Below are positions 14,055 through 21,761 of a stretch of 64,000 bases of DNA, piece after piece. The stretch is from contig NZ_JAHBYN010000001.1 of the NCBI RefSeq assembly GCF_019635935.1, positions 62,001 to 126,000 on the forward strand, in the 5' to 3' direction. This stretch comes from Parvibaculum sp. (GTDB taxonomy: Bacteria; Pseudomonadota; Alphaproteobacteria; Parvibaculales; Parvibaculaceae). Made by a program: the position numbers and the translations under genes. The notes under the pieces are model-generated. The model was not told the DNA's origin and made no database searches. It was given only the letters and a program-made list of their open reading frames with translations. Position 1 is the stretch's first letter; the number at the start of each line of letters is the position of its first letter.

Positions 14055-14321
14055 ATGCTGTACTTTGATTTCCGACACCGCGCGAAACGCGCCGCAGCTC
14101 GCATCCGCGACTTGCTCAACAGATCCGACGAGCTGACGACGGATCCGCGATCGGGCGATCCGATGCCGCTAAATATGGGTTTACGAAATCGCAAAGACAC
14201 TAGACCTAGAAGTCTGGCAAATCAGTTGCGGGTGATTTGCTCCGCAGGCAGACAAGTATTCCGCGACCGTCCCGATATGAGAACAAAACAACGTGTAAGC
14301 ACCCTCTGCTATATATTATGA
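14055..14321 (+). CDS. 88-aa divergent gene ending inside attR
   Basis: The frame from ATG 14055 reads MLYFDFRHRAKRAAARIRDLL and stops with the TGA at 14319-14321, which lies inside the right dif-like site. A GCGGGGAAAA block lies upstream. The protein is basic (many Arg), with an N-terminal helix likely. Joined to the left half-site in the excised circle, the same frame would continue past attP for about 15 more codons (to a TAA equivalent to 4157-4159), so the integrated form appears 3'-altered. It may be a regulator of the divergent operon. Not recognised. Confidence 0.45.
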   Translation: MLYFDFRHRAKRAAARIRDLLNRSDELTTDPRSGDPMPLNMGLRNRKDTRPRSLANQLRVICSAGRQVFRDRPDMRTKQRVSTLCYIL

Positions 14322-14326
14322 AGAAT
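14299..14326 (+). other. dif-like site, right attachment site (attR)
   Basis: Arms and centre are GCACCCTCTGC, TATATA and TTATGAAGAAT. The centre and XerD arm are good; the XerC arm is poor, as often seen for viral or IMEX attP sites. It shares TATATATTATG with attL. If crossover occurred in this shared core, excision would release a circle of about 10,207 bp (14316 minus 4109), nearly the same as the ~10.1-kb PM2 genome. Confidence 0.65.
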
Positions 14327-14516
14327 ATTATCCTACATCCGGGCCCAACCGGCATCACCGTCAAACGCGCCCGGAACAAAGAAAATCCCCGTAATATGTG
14401 TGTGCCACCGGCATACATTCAGTAAAAATGACGCAAAATCAAAGACAAACCCTGAATAGTAACGCCCCTTTATCGCTGCATATTATGGCCCAACATAAGG
14501 TCATTTTGTGATCGGG

Positions 14517-14546
14517 TTGACCCTCGTGTCTGAAACCTTCAAATAC
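14517..14546 (+). promoter_or_regulatory. Candidate sigma-70-type promoter for the 108-aa secreted protein
   Basis: TTGACC at 14517-14522 and AAATAC at 14541-14546, 18 bases apart, lie 45 bases before the coding start at 14591. The rest of 14327-14590 is AT-richer than its surroundings and has no gene. It includes another half-dif-like TTATGGCCCAA at 14483-14493. Confidence 0.3.
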
Positions 14547-14590
14547 GAACCGTCGGGGTGCTTTGGGGGCACAAACGACTGGAGGTTCCA

Positions 14591-14917
14591 ATGACCCGGT
14601 TTGGCAAGACACTTCTCGCAGGCGCGGCCAGCATCGCGCTGATGGCGTCCCCGGCCCTGGCTGAAGGCGACATGCTTCAGCCCGACGACCTGAACGCGCC
14701 GGACGCGGCGGCCACGGACACGATGCCCGAGGTCGACGCGGTCGCCCAGCTTCAGGCGCTCGGCTACAGCGACATCGAGCCCATCGACGCCCAGGGCGAT
14801 GCCGAGGCCGAAGGCCAGGCGACCTTCACGGCCACCAATCTCGACGGCCAGTCCGTCATGGTGACGCTCGACACCCACACCGGCACGGTGATCGACGAGC
14901 AGCCGGCCGCCTACTGA
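14591..14917 (+). CDS. Exported PepSY-like small protein
   Basis: A 108-aa protein with a signal peptide (TRFGKTLLAGAASIALMASPALA) and a mature part with LQALGYSDIEPID, then a beta pattern GQATFTATNLDGQSVMVTLD and THTGTVIDEQ. The last part resembles the PepSY-type fold (helix followed by strands with DxxTG). GGAGG nine bases upstream supports ATG 14591 over a longer frame. It is a close paralogue of the next gene in the signal peptide and C-terminal domain. Likely periplasmic; function unknown. Confidence 0.7.
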   Translation: MTRFGKTLLAGAASIALMASPALAEGDMLQPDDLNAPDAAATDTMPEVDAVAQLQALGYSDIEPIDAQGDAEAEGQATFTATNLDGQSVMVTLDTHTGTVIDEQPAAY

Positions 14918-15039
14918 TCGGCCATTCGTGAAATGCAGGCGGCGCGGAAGTTTCGGCTCCCGCGCCGTCTGCACGAAGCGTCCACCTTTCTCGAAGCGCA
15001 ACGGGGCGCTGGGGCCTTGAAGACAGTCGGAGAAATGAC

Positions 15040-15660
15040 ATGAAGAACCGAATAGCGAAAACGCTCCTCGCCGGCACGGCAAGCCTCGCCCTGCTGGCCT
15101 CGCCGGCGCTGGCGATCGATGCGCTGGCGCCCGCCGGCAAGGTTCTCGCCCAGACAGGCGGCGTCGGCGTTGAAGGCGTCACAGGCGCCGCCGGATCGAT
15201 CGGCGCGGGCCAAGCTGGCGTCGGCGGCAAAGGCGCCGTGGGCATCGACGGCAATGTCGGCGCCAGCACGTCCGGCGGCTCGGCGGGCGCTGGCGCGAGC
15301 GGTTCCGTTGGCACGTCGGGCGCCGTTGGCGGCGCGGCAGGCACGTCGGGCAATGTTGGCGCCGGCGCAAGCGGTTCGGCTGGCACGGCCGATACCGGCG
15401 GCACGATTGGCGGCACTGGCAGCGCCGAAACGACCGGCTCAGTGCTCGGTGCGTCGTCGGCGGATACGACCGCCTTGCTGACGCAGCGCGGCTACACCGA
15501 CATCGTGCCCGTCGAAGACGCGGCCACCGCCGCCGCGGACATGAGCGGTCATTCGACCTTCAAGGCGCGCAACAGCACCGGAAACCAGGTCGAGCTCGTG
15601 GTCGACAACGCCACCGGCGTTGTGATCCACGAATCCGCGATGGGCGCGAAAAACCAGTAA
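15040..15660 (+). CDS. Exported Gly/Ala-rich protein with C-terminal PepSY-like domain
   Basis: A 206-aa protein. The signal peptide (KTLLAGTASLALLASPALA) is nearly the same as in the 108-aa neighbour. Residues about 32-130 are a Gly/Ala/Ser-rich low-complexity region with repeats of the type GAGASGSVGTSG and GAGASGSAGTAD. The C-terminal 70 residues (LLTQRGYTDIVPVED, STFKARNSTGNQVELVVDNATGVVI) match the neighbour's domain. It looks like a duplicate into which a flexible spacer has expanded. A surface or periplasmic role is plausible. An intrinsic terminator follows. Confidence 0.7.
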   Translation: MKNRIAKTLLAGTASLALLASPALAIDALAPAGKVLAQTGGVGVEGVTGAAGSIGAGQAGVGGKGAVGIDGNVGASTSGGSAGAGASGSVGTSGAVGGAAGTSGNVGAGASGSAGTADTGGTIGGTGSAETTGSVLGASSADTTALLTQRGYTDIVPVEDAATAAADMSGHSTFKARNSTGNQVELVVDNATGVVIHESAMGAKNQ

Positions 15661-15698
15661 CCGCCCTCGTCCCGCGGATAACACGCCACACGAACAAC

Positions 15699-15732
15699 GG
15701 CGCGGAAGCCTCAGGCTCCGCGCCGTTTTTTT
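15699..15732 (+). terminator. Intrinsic terminator after the Gly-rich exported protein
   Basis: GGCGCGGA (15699-15706) and TCCGCGCC (15717-15724) form an 8-bp stem with a 10-base partly paired loop, followed by GTTTTTTT. It separates the plus-strand gene from the convergent minus-strand hydrolase gene whose stop is at 15731. Confidence 0.85.
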
Positions 15733-16549
15733 AGAATTCGAATTCCAGAGCCATGCCGTCCCAGGCCGGCTCCACGCCCGCCGGCAGCTCGGCTTTCAGC
15801 GTCCGGTAGTCGAGATCGACATGCAGATTGGTCAGCACGCCTTGAGGCACCCCGGCGCGTTTCAGCCAGCCAAGCGCCATCTCGACATGCGCATGCGTCG
15901 GGTGTGGCGTATAGCGCAGCGCATCGACGATCCAGCATTGAATTCCGTCCAGTAGCGCGAAACTCTCATCCGGAATGCCAACCGCATCCGCCGAATAGGC
16001 CAGCGGTCCGAACCGGAATCCGAGCGAGCGGATATTGCCGTGGTCCTGGTCGAAAGGCAGCGCGGTCACCGTACCTCCCGGCCCCTCCACATGCACCGCC
16101 CGCCCCGGCGCCTCGATCATGTGATGGTTGAGTATCGGCGGATAGCCCGCGCCGGGCTTCTCCTTGAAGCAATATCCGAAGCGCGACAGCAGCGTCTCGC
16201 CCGTCGCCGCGTCCATCCAGCAATCGACGCGGCGGCGCTGGTTGATCGCCACCATGCGCAAATCGTCGATCCCGTGGCATTGGTCGGCATGGTCGTGCGT
16301 GAACAGCACGCCGTGGATCGGCCCGACGCCGGCATCGATCAATTGTTCGCGCATGTCGGGCGATGTGTCGATCAGCACCACGGTCTTTTCGGCCGGGTTG
16401 CGGTCCCATTGCTCGACCAGCAGCGAGCAGCGCCGCCGCCGGTTCTTCGGTTCTTTCGGGTCGCAGGCGCCCCAATGTCCGCCATCGGGCCCGATGCGCG
16501 GTACCCCGCCCGACGAGCCGCAACCGAGAATGGTCGCCTTCAGCTTCAT
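15731..16549 (-). CDS. MBL-fold metallo-hydrolase, PhnP-like
   Basis: A 272-aa metallo-beta-lactamase superfamily protein. It opens with TILGCGSSGGVPRIG, the signature of PhnP/RNase-Z-like enzymes, and has FTHDHADQCHGIDDLR with the HxHxDH ligands, plus DQDHGNIRSLGFRF and YSADAVGIPDE. PhnP is a cyclic phosphodiesterase; the true substrate of the alphaproteobacterial metG-tatD-linked subgroup is not established. ATG 16549 overlaps the tatD stop as ATGA. It ends the minus-strand cluster from holB downstream. Confidence 0.82.
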   Translation of the reverse strand: MKLKATILGCGSSGGVPRIGPDGGHWGACDPKEPKNRRRRCSLLVEQWDRNPAEKTVVLIDTSPDMREQLIDAGVGPIHGVLFTHDHADQCHGIDDLRMVAINQRRRVDCWMDAATGETLLSRFGYCFKEKPGAGYPPILNHHMIEAPGRAVHVEGPGGTVTALPFDQDHGNIRSLGFRFGPLAYSADAVGIPDESFALLDGIQCWIVDALRYTPHPTHAHVEMALGWLKRAGVPQGVLTNLHVDLDYRTLKAELPAGVEPAWDGMALEFEF

Positions 16550-17352
16550 CCGCGCAACACCGCGTCGGGCGGCACGCGCGAAAACAGCCGGAGGAAGTTT
16601 CCGGTCGTCGCTTCGGCAAGCTGCGCCGCGCTCACGCCTTTGACCTCTGCCAGTTTCGCCGCCGTATGCACCACGAAGGCCGGCTCGTTGCGCTTGCCGC
16701 GCTTCGGCACCGGCGCGAGGTAAGGCGCATCGGTCTCGACCAGCAGCCGGTCCAGCGGCACTTTCGCGGCGGTCGCCCGCAATTCGTCCGCCGTCTTGAA
16801 GGTCAGGATGCCGGAAAGCGAAATATAAAGCCCCAATTCAAGAGCCTTTTCAGCAAGTTGCGGGCCCGAGCTGAAGCAGTGCAGCAGCCCCGGAAAGGCG
16901 CCCTTCCCGGTTTCCTCATCCAGAATCCGGCCCGTGTCGTCGTCGGCGTCGCGCGTATGCACGACAAGCGGCAGCCCCGTCTCGCGCGCCGCCGCGATAT
17001 GCGCGCGGAAGTTCCGCTGCTGCGCCTCGCGCGGCGAATGCTCGTAATAATAGTCGAGCCCGGTCTCGCCGATGCCGACGACCTTCGGGTGCTTGGCCAT
17101 CTCCACCAGCGTCGCCGTGTCGGTCACCGGCTCGTTCGCCGCCTCATGCGGATGAATGCCGACGGTGCAGAACACATGCGGGAAACGTTCCGCCACCGCC
17201 CTCACCCGGTCGAATTCGCTGACCTTGGTCGAGATCGTCACCATCAGCCCGACGCCCGCCGCATGGGCGCGCGTCACCACCTCCTCGACCTCCGGCCCGA
17301 AATCAGGAAAGTCGAGATGACAATGGCTGTCGATCAGCACGGGCAAGCTCAC
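16546..17352 (-). CDS. tatD: TatD family metal-dependent hydrolase (DNase)
   Basis: The 268-aa enzyme has the TIM-barrel amidohydrolase-like motifs of TatD: DSHCHLDFP (HxH), GIGETGLDYYY (Glu), VVHTRDAD, LHCFSSG and ETDAPYLAP (Asp). It uses two metal ions and shows 3'-5' exonuclease activity in characterised members. GTG 17352 overlaps the metG stop as GTGA; the very long frame beginning upstream is out-of-frame metG and is not part of it. The metG-tatD-MBL order is typical for alphaproteobacteria. Confidence 0.9.
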   Translation of the reverse strand: MSLPVLIDSHCHLDFPDFGPEVEEVVTRAHAAGVGLMVTISTKVSEFDRVRAVAERFPHVFCTVGIHPHEAANEPVTDTATLVEMAKHPKVVGIGETGLDYYYEHSPREAQQRNFRAHIAAARETGLPLVVHTRDADDDTGRILDEETGKGAFPGLLHCFSSGPQLAEKALELGLYISLSGILTFKTADELRATAAKVPLDRLLVETDAPYLAPVPKRGKRNEPAFVVHTAAKLAEVKGVSAAQLAEATTGNFLRLFSRVPPDAVLRG

Positions 17353-18905
17353 GACGCCGCCTCCGGCTCCACATAGCGCGGGAACACGCCCGAGGGCGCC
17401 GGCAGCGCCGTCCCGGCCGCAAGCGCGCCCTCCGGTCCCAGCGCGCCGAAGCCGCGCGCTTCCGGCCCGAGCGCCAGCTGGTCGAGAATCTTGATCGAGG
17501 CTTCCGGCATCACCGGCTGCACCAGAATGCCGATATGCCGGATCGCCTCGGCCAGCACATAAAGCACCGTCGCCATGCGCGCCGGATCGGTCTTGCGCAA
17601 GGTCCAGGGCGCCTGTTCGTCGACATAGCGGTTGGCGTCGCCGCACAACCCCCAGATCGCTTCCAGCCCCTTGTGGAAAGCGAGCACGTCGAATTCGGCC
17701 CGCACCCGGTCGAGCATCCCGTGCGCGGTCGCCAGCAGCGCCTTGTCGGCATCGCTGAACGCCCCCGGCGTCGGAACAACGCCACCGCAATTCTTGGCGA
17801 TCATGCTCAGCACCCGCTGCACCAGATTGCCGAGATCGTTGGCGAGGTCGCCATTGGTCCGGTGCACGATCGATGCATGCGAAAAGTCGCCGTCATTGCC
17901 GAACGGCACTTCGCGCAGCAGGAAATAACGCGAGGCGTCGAGACCGTATGTCGTCACCAGATGATCCGGCGCAACGGCGTTGCCGAGCGACTTCGACATC
18001 TTCTGGCCCTCGATGGTCCACCAGCCATGTGCGAACACGCGCTTGGGCGTCGGCAGTCCTGCCGCCAGCAGGAAGGCCGGCCAGTAGACCGTGTGGAAGC
18101 GCAGAATGTCCTTGCCGATCACATGCAGGTCGGCGGGCCAGTAGCGTTTGTATTGTTCGTTCTCGGTATCGGGATAGCCGACGGCGGTGATGTAGTTGGT
18201 CAGCGCGTCGAGCCACACATACATGATGTGATCCTCGTCGCCGGGCACAGGCACGCCCCAGTCGAACGTCGTGCGGCTGATCGAGAGATCCCGCAATCCG
18301 CCTTTGACGAAGCTGACGACCTCGTTGCGCCGGCTCGCGGGCGCGATGAAATCGGGATGCGCCGCATAGAATTCGAGCAGCGGCTCCGCCCATGCCGACA
18401 GACGGAAAAAATACGACGGCTCCTCCACCCATTCGCATTCGGCGCCCGTCGGCGCGATCTTCTTGCCGTTCGGGCCGGCGGTCAGCTCATCCTCGTCGTA
18501 GAAGGCCTCGTCGCGCACCGCGTACCACCCGGCATAGGAACCGAGATAGATATGACCCTTCTCCTCCATGCGCTTCCACAGCGCCTGGCAGGCCGCCGCA
18601 TGGCGCGGTTCGGTCGTGCGGATGAAATCGTCGGTGGAAAAATTCATCGTCTCGCGGAGATCGAAGAAGTTCTTCGACACGCGGTCGGTGAATTGCTGCG
18701 GCGTCACACCCGCCAGCGCCGCCGCCTTTTCGACCTTCTGCCCGTGCTCGTCCGTGCCGGTCAGGAACTTGACGTCGAACCCGTCGAGCCGCTTGAACCG
18801 CGCCAGCACATCGCACGCCAGCGTCGTATAGGCGTGCCCGATATGCGGCACGTCATTGACGTAGTAGATCGGCGTCGTGATGTAAAAAGCCTTGGGCGCG
18901 CTCAT
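17349..18905 (-). CDS. metG: Methionyl-tRNA synthetase
   Basis: A 518-aa class I aminoacyl-tRNA synthetase that charges initiator and elongator tRNA-Met. It has the HIGH-type motif PHIGHAYT near residue 20 and KMSKSLGN near 305. The connective peptide lacks the CxxC zinc knuckles (AVRDEAFYDEDEL instead), and no C-terminal EMAP dimerisation domain is present, so it is the short zinc-free form. ATG 18905 (MSAPKAFYITTPIYYVND) is the conserved start; an upstream ATG adds an unrelated leader. Confidence 0.95.
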   Translation of the reverse strand: MSAPKAFYITTPIYYVNDVPHIGHAYTTLACDVLARFKRLDGFDVKFLTGTDEHGQKVEKAAALAGVTPQQFTDRVSKNFFDLRETMNFSTDDFIRTTEPRHAAACQALWKRMEEKGHIYLGSYAGWYAVRDEAFYDEDELTAGPNGKKIAPTGAECEWVEEPSYFFRLSAWAEPLLEFYAAHPDFIAPASRRNEVVSFVKGGLRDLSISRTTFDWGVPVPGDEDHIMYVWLDALTNYITAVGYPDTENEQYKRYWPADLHVIGKDILRFHTVYWPAFLLAAGLPTPKRVFAHGWWTIEGQKMSKSLGNAVAPDHLVTTYGLDASRYFLLREVPFGNDGDFSHASIVHRTNGDLANDLGNLVQRVLSMIAKNCGGVVPTPGAFSDADKALLATAHGMLDRVRAEFDVLAFHKGLEAIWGLCGDANRYVDEQAPWTLRKTDPARMATVLYVLAEAIRHIGILVQPVMPEASIKILDQLALGPEARGFGALGPEGALAAGTALPAPSGVFPRYVEPEAAS

Positions 18906-18938
18906 TGTACTCTCGAACCTGCACTTCAGTTTTCTCCA

Positions 18939-18992
18939 CCCTTCCCCTGTGGGAGGGTCAAACGGCTGCAAGCCGTTTGGGGAGGGGTTGCG
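18939..18992. repeat. Dispersed intergenic palindromic repeat between holB and metG
   Basis: The stretch contains CCCTTCCCCTGTGGGAGGG, the palindrome AAACGGCT-GCA-AGCCGTTT (18960-18978 region) and GGGGAGGGG, mirrored around the centre. Very similar boilerplate repeats occur between genes in many alphaproteobacterial genomes. No gene lies in 18906-19046. Confidence 0.55.
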
Positions 18993-19046
18993 GAGGGAAT
19001 CCGGTAATGGACGTTAGCGGATTTGTCGCCGTCCGGCGATCCGCCC

Positions 19047-20228
19047 TCAAGCGCCCGCGCGTTCGCTCGCGACCGCTTCGAGCATCGAAAAGACGTTGAG
19101 AACCGTCAGTTTCCGGTCCGTGTTCAGCGCCTCGCCGCGGGCAATGGATTGGCCGATCTTCTCCCATACCTCGACCCAGCGATCAAGGCTGGCCCCGCCG
19201 CGCGCCGGGTCGGTCAGCCGCGCCATCGCCGCGCCCTCGCCCGCCGCGATGTCGGGTCCGGGATCGAGCCCCGCCCCGGCGCGGATCAGGCCTTGCAGCC
19301 ACAGCGTCAGCAATTCGCCGAGCGTCTCGAAAGCATCGTCCGCGCCGCGCCGCGCCGCCTTGTCGGCCAGCGCATGCACGCCCGCGATGTCGAGCCGCGG
19401 CAAGGCGCTGAGCAGCCCCGCCAGCTCCTTGTAGAGCGCGAGCCCGCCTCCCGCCGCGATCGCCAGCGCCCGGCCCGCGCTGCCATCGGCAAGCCGCGCG
19501 ATCGTCTCGGCCTCGCCGGCTTTCAGTTTCAGCCCGGCATATTTGCTTTTCTCGTGCTCGGCGGCGGCCACGGCCCCCGCTTCGCTCGCCGTCATCGCCG
19601 CCACGATCTCCGCCGCGCCGAGCGGCTTCATCGCGAGCGCCCGGCAGCGCGAGCGGATCGTCGGCAACAAGCGTCCCGGCTGGTGCGACAGCACGAGGAA
19701 CAACCCCTGCGGCGGCGGCTCCTCCAGCGCCTTCAAGAGCGCATTGGCGGCGTTCGGGTTCATGTCGTCGGCAGCGTCGATCACGACGATCCGCCAGCCG
19801 CCGGCGCCGCCCGCCGTCATGCCGAAAAAATGTCCGATGCGCCGCACTTCGTCCACCGGCAGCACGGTCTTGAACTTCTTGGTCTTGTCGTCCCAGGGCC
19901 GCCGCACGGTCAGGAGATTCGGATGGCTCCCCGCCGCCACCTGATGCGCCGCCGCGCTTTCGGCCGGCACCGCGAGATCGCGCGCGCCCGCCGCCCGGGC
20001 CGCCTCCGGCGTCCCGTAATGCAGAATGAACCGCGCGAAGCGATAGGCGAGCGTCGCCTTGCCGATGCCCTTCGGGCCGGTCATCAGCCAGGCATGATGC
20101 ATCCGCCCGCCCATGAACGCCTCGAACAGCGCCCGTTCGGCCTCCTGATGCCCATAAAGCGCCGTCACCACGCGCGGATGCGCAAACGGTTCCAGCCGGT
20201 CGCTCTCGGGTGTGTCTTTCTCAGCCAT
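19047..20228 (-). CDS. holB: DNA polymerase III subunit delta'
   Basis: A 393-aa clamp-loader subunit. HPRVVTALYGHQEAERALFEAF is the usual N-terminus, MTGPKGIGKATLAYRFARF is the P-loop region, VRRIGHFF, VIDAADDMNPNAANALLKALEEPP is the conserved arginine-finger/Walker-B-like block, and SHQPGRLLPTIRSRC is the SRC motif. It helps open the beta clamp on DNA during replication. In alphaproteobacteria tmk, holB and metG are normally together; here an M23-like gene stands between tmk and holB. Confidence 0.92.
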   Translation of the reverse strand: MAEKDTPESDRLEPFAHPRVVTALYGHQEAERALFEAFMGGRMHHAWLMTGPKGIGKATLAYRFARFILHYGTPEAARAAGARDLAVPAESAAAHQVAAGSHPNLLTVRRPWDDKTKKFKTVLPVDEVRRIGHFFGMTAGGAGGWRIVVIDAADDMNPNAANALLKALEEPPPQGLFLVLSHQPGRLLPTIRSRCRALAMKPLGAAEIVAAMTASEAGAVAAAEHEKSKYAGLKLKAGEAETIARLADGSAGRALAIAAGGGLALYKELAGLLSALPRLDIAGVHALADKAARRGADDAFETLGELLTLWLQGLIRAGAGLDPGPDIAAGEGAAMARLTDPARGGASLDRWVEVWEKIGQSIARGEALNTDRKLTVLNVFSMLEAVASERAGA

Positions 20229-20274
20229 GCGTCTGTGTTAGCACGGGCAGCGGCCGGGCGGAAAGCGCGGGCTT

Positions 20275-20973
20275 CTACCGCGCCTCGATCAGCCCGCGTG
20301 TTTCGGCGATCTGGCCGTCGGGCCGCGTGACCCGCACCGCGAGCACGTTGACCTGCGCATTAAGATCGTCCGCCAGCGGATCGACGCGTTCATTGTCGAT
20401 CGCGACCTCGTAATAGAGATGGTTGCCGGTCGCGAGCCCGGTCTTGCCGACATAGCCGATGACGTCGCCCTTCTTGACCCCCGCTCCCGCGCGGACGCCC
20501 GGCGCGAAGCCGGAGAGATGCGCATAGAAGGTTTCGACATTCGCGGCATGTTTGATCGTGACGAGCTTGCCGTAATTGCCGCGCCAGCCGGCCATGGTCA
20601 CGATGCCGTCCTCGGCCGCATAAACGGGCGTGCCCTTCGGCGCCGCCCAGTCGACGCCGCGATGCAGGCGCTTGTCCTTCAGCACCGGGTGAACGCGCCA
20701 TCCGTACCCGGACGTCATGCGCGCCTTGGCGGTGTCGATCGGATCGCCGAAATGAAGCGCCCGGTCGGGCAGCGACGGGACCGCCGCAACGGGCCGGTCG
20801 AGCGGCAGGATATGGTTTGCCGCCACCGGGTCGAGAACGGTCGCAAGATCGACGCCGCGGGCCATCGCTGCGGTCGAGGGAAGAAGCAGGAAGAGCGAAA
20901 GGAGGGACGAGAGGAAGAAGGCGGCGCCGGAAAAAACTGGTCGGGCGACCGAATTTGGCTGTCGTCGTTTCAC
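20275..20973 (-). CDS. M23 (LytM-like) peptidoglycan factor with altered zinc site
   Basis: A 232-aa exported protein with a signal or anchor segment (FFLSSLLSLFLLLPSTAAMA). The M23 domain shows SGYGWRVHPV, HRGVDWAAPKGTPVYAAEDG (HxxxD), YGKLVTIKH, ETFYAHLSGF and a final GNHLYYEV. The last motif is normally HLHxE; the second His, a zinc ligand in LytM, is Tyr here, so catalytic activity is doubtful and an activator role like EnvC is possible. I chose GTG 20973 because AAGGA precedes it; a longer ATG start at 21018 lacks a ribosome site. Confidence 0.75.
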   Translation of the reverse strand: MKRRQPNSVARPVFSGAAFFLSSLLSLFLLLPSTAAMARGVDLATVLDPVAANHILPLDRPVAAVPSLPDRALHFGDPIDTAKARMTSGYGWRVHPVLKDKRLHRGVDWAAPKGTPVYAAEDGIVTMAGWRGNYGKLVTIKHAANVETFYAHLSGFAPGVRAGAGVKKGDVIGYVGKTGLATGNHLYYEVAIDNERVDPLADDLNAQVNVLAVRVTRPDGQIAETRGLIEAR

Positions 20974-21123
20974 CGGCGATCCTTTTCTTCGTGGCCGGCG
21001 CGGTCGCCGGATGTCCATCCGTTTTCAAGTCCGGGGATTTCTATAATTGAAGGCCGCTCCGGGGGCAAACCCGATTAACCTTGCCGGCTGTCCGTGACAG
21101 TTTTTTGACAGATCGATGACAGT

Positions 21124-21759
21124 TCAGCCGAAAAGGCGGGATTCCGCCGTTTTCCAGATCGCAGCGGCGACCGCCTCCTCTGTGCCGCTGGCGTCGATGA
21201 CGACGCAGCGTTCGGGCTCGTTTTTGGCAATGTTTAGAAAGGCTTGGCGCAGGCGCGCGTGAAATTCGACGCCCATCCGCTCGTAGCGGTCCTCGGCCGA
21301 ATTGTCCTGCCCCTGCCGCGATCGGGCGCGCGCCAGCCCCTGTTCGACCGGCAGATCGAGGATCAAAGTCAGCGCCGGCATGTCGTCGCCGACAACCAAC
21401 ACCTTGAGTTCATTGACAAATTCGGCCCCGACCGCCGGCCCCTGATAGGCCATGGTCGAATCGACAAAGCGGTCCGAAATCACCCATTCGCCGCGCTCCA
21501 GCGCCGGCCGGATGGTCCGTTCCAGATGCTCCGCCCGCGCCGCAAAATGAAGCAAAGCCTCGCTTTTTTGGCTCCAGCGCGTCGTTTCGCCGGTCACCAG
21601 CAACTGCCTGATCGCCTCCGCGCCGGGCGCGCCGCCGGGCTCGCGCGTCACGCAAACCGTCTCGCCACGCGCGCGCAATTTCTGCGCAAGCCTTTGAATT
21701 TGCGTCGATTTTCCGGCGCCCTCGCCGCCTTCCAGCGTGATGAACCGGGCCCGCGCCAA
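21124..21759 (-). CDS. tmk: Thymidylate kinase
   Basis: A 211-aa dTMP kinase. FITLEGGEGAGKSTQ is the P-loop, TREPGG the substrate loop, SDRFVDSTMAYQG the DR(Y/F) motif, and RARSRQGQDNSAEDRYE the LID. It makes dTDP for DNA synthesis. The gene lies two bases after the preceding carboxypeptidase gene stop, so they are co-transcribed. Confidence 0.94.
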   Translation of the reverse strand: MARARFITLEGGEGAGKSTQIQRLAQKLRARGETVCVTREPGGAPGAEAIRQLLVTGETTRWSQKSEALLHFAARAEHLERTIRPALERGEWVISDRFVDSTMAYQGPAVGAEFVNELKVLVVGDDMPALTLILDLPVEQGLARARSRQGQDNSAEDRYERMGVEFHARLRQAFLNIAKNEPERCVVIDASGTEEAVAAAIWKTAESRLFG

Positions 21760-21761
21760 GG

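Noticed and set aside
4092..14326. Search for an integrase, transposase or tail genes inside the element
   Set aside because: None found; this rules out a tailed phage or transposon and supports Xer-dependent integration.
15121..15430. Gly/Ala repeat region considered as a CRISPR or tandem DNA repeat
   Set aside because: It is coding low-complexity sequence with imperfect, irregular units and no spacer pattern.
17535..19007. 490-codon plus-strand frame opposite metG
   Set aside because: Shadow of metG, whose motifs are unambiguous on the minus strand.
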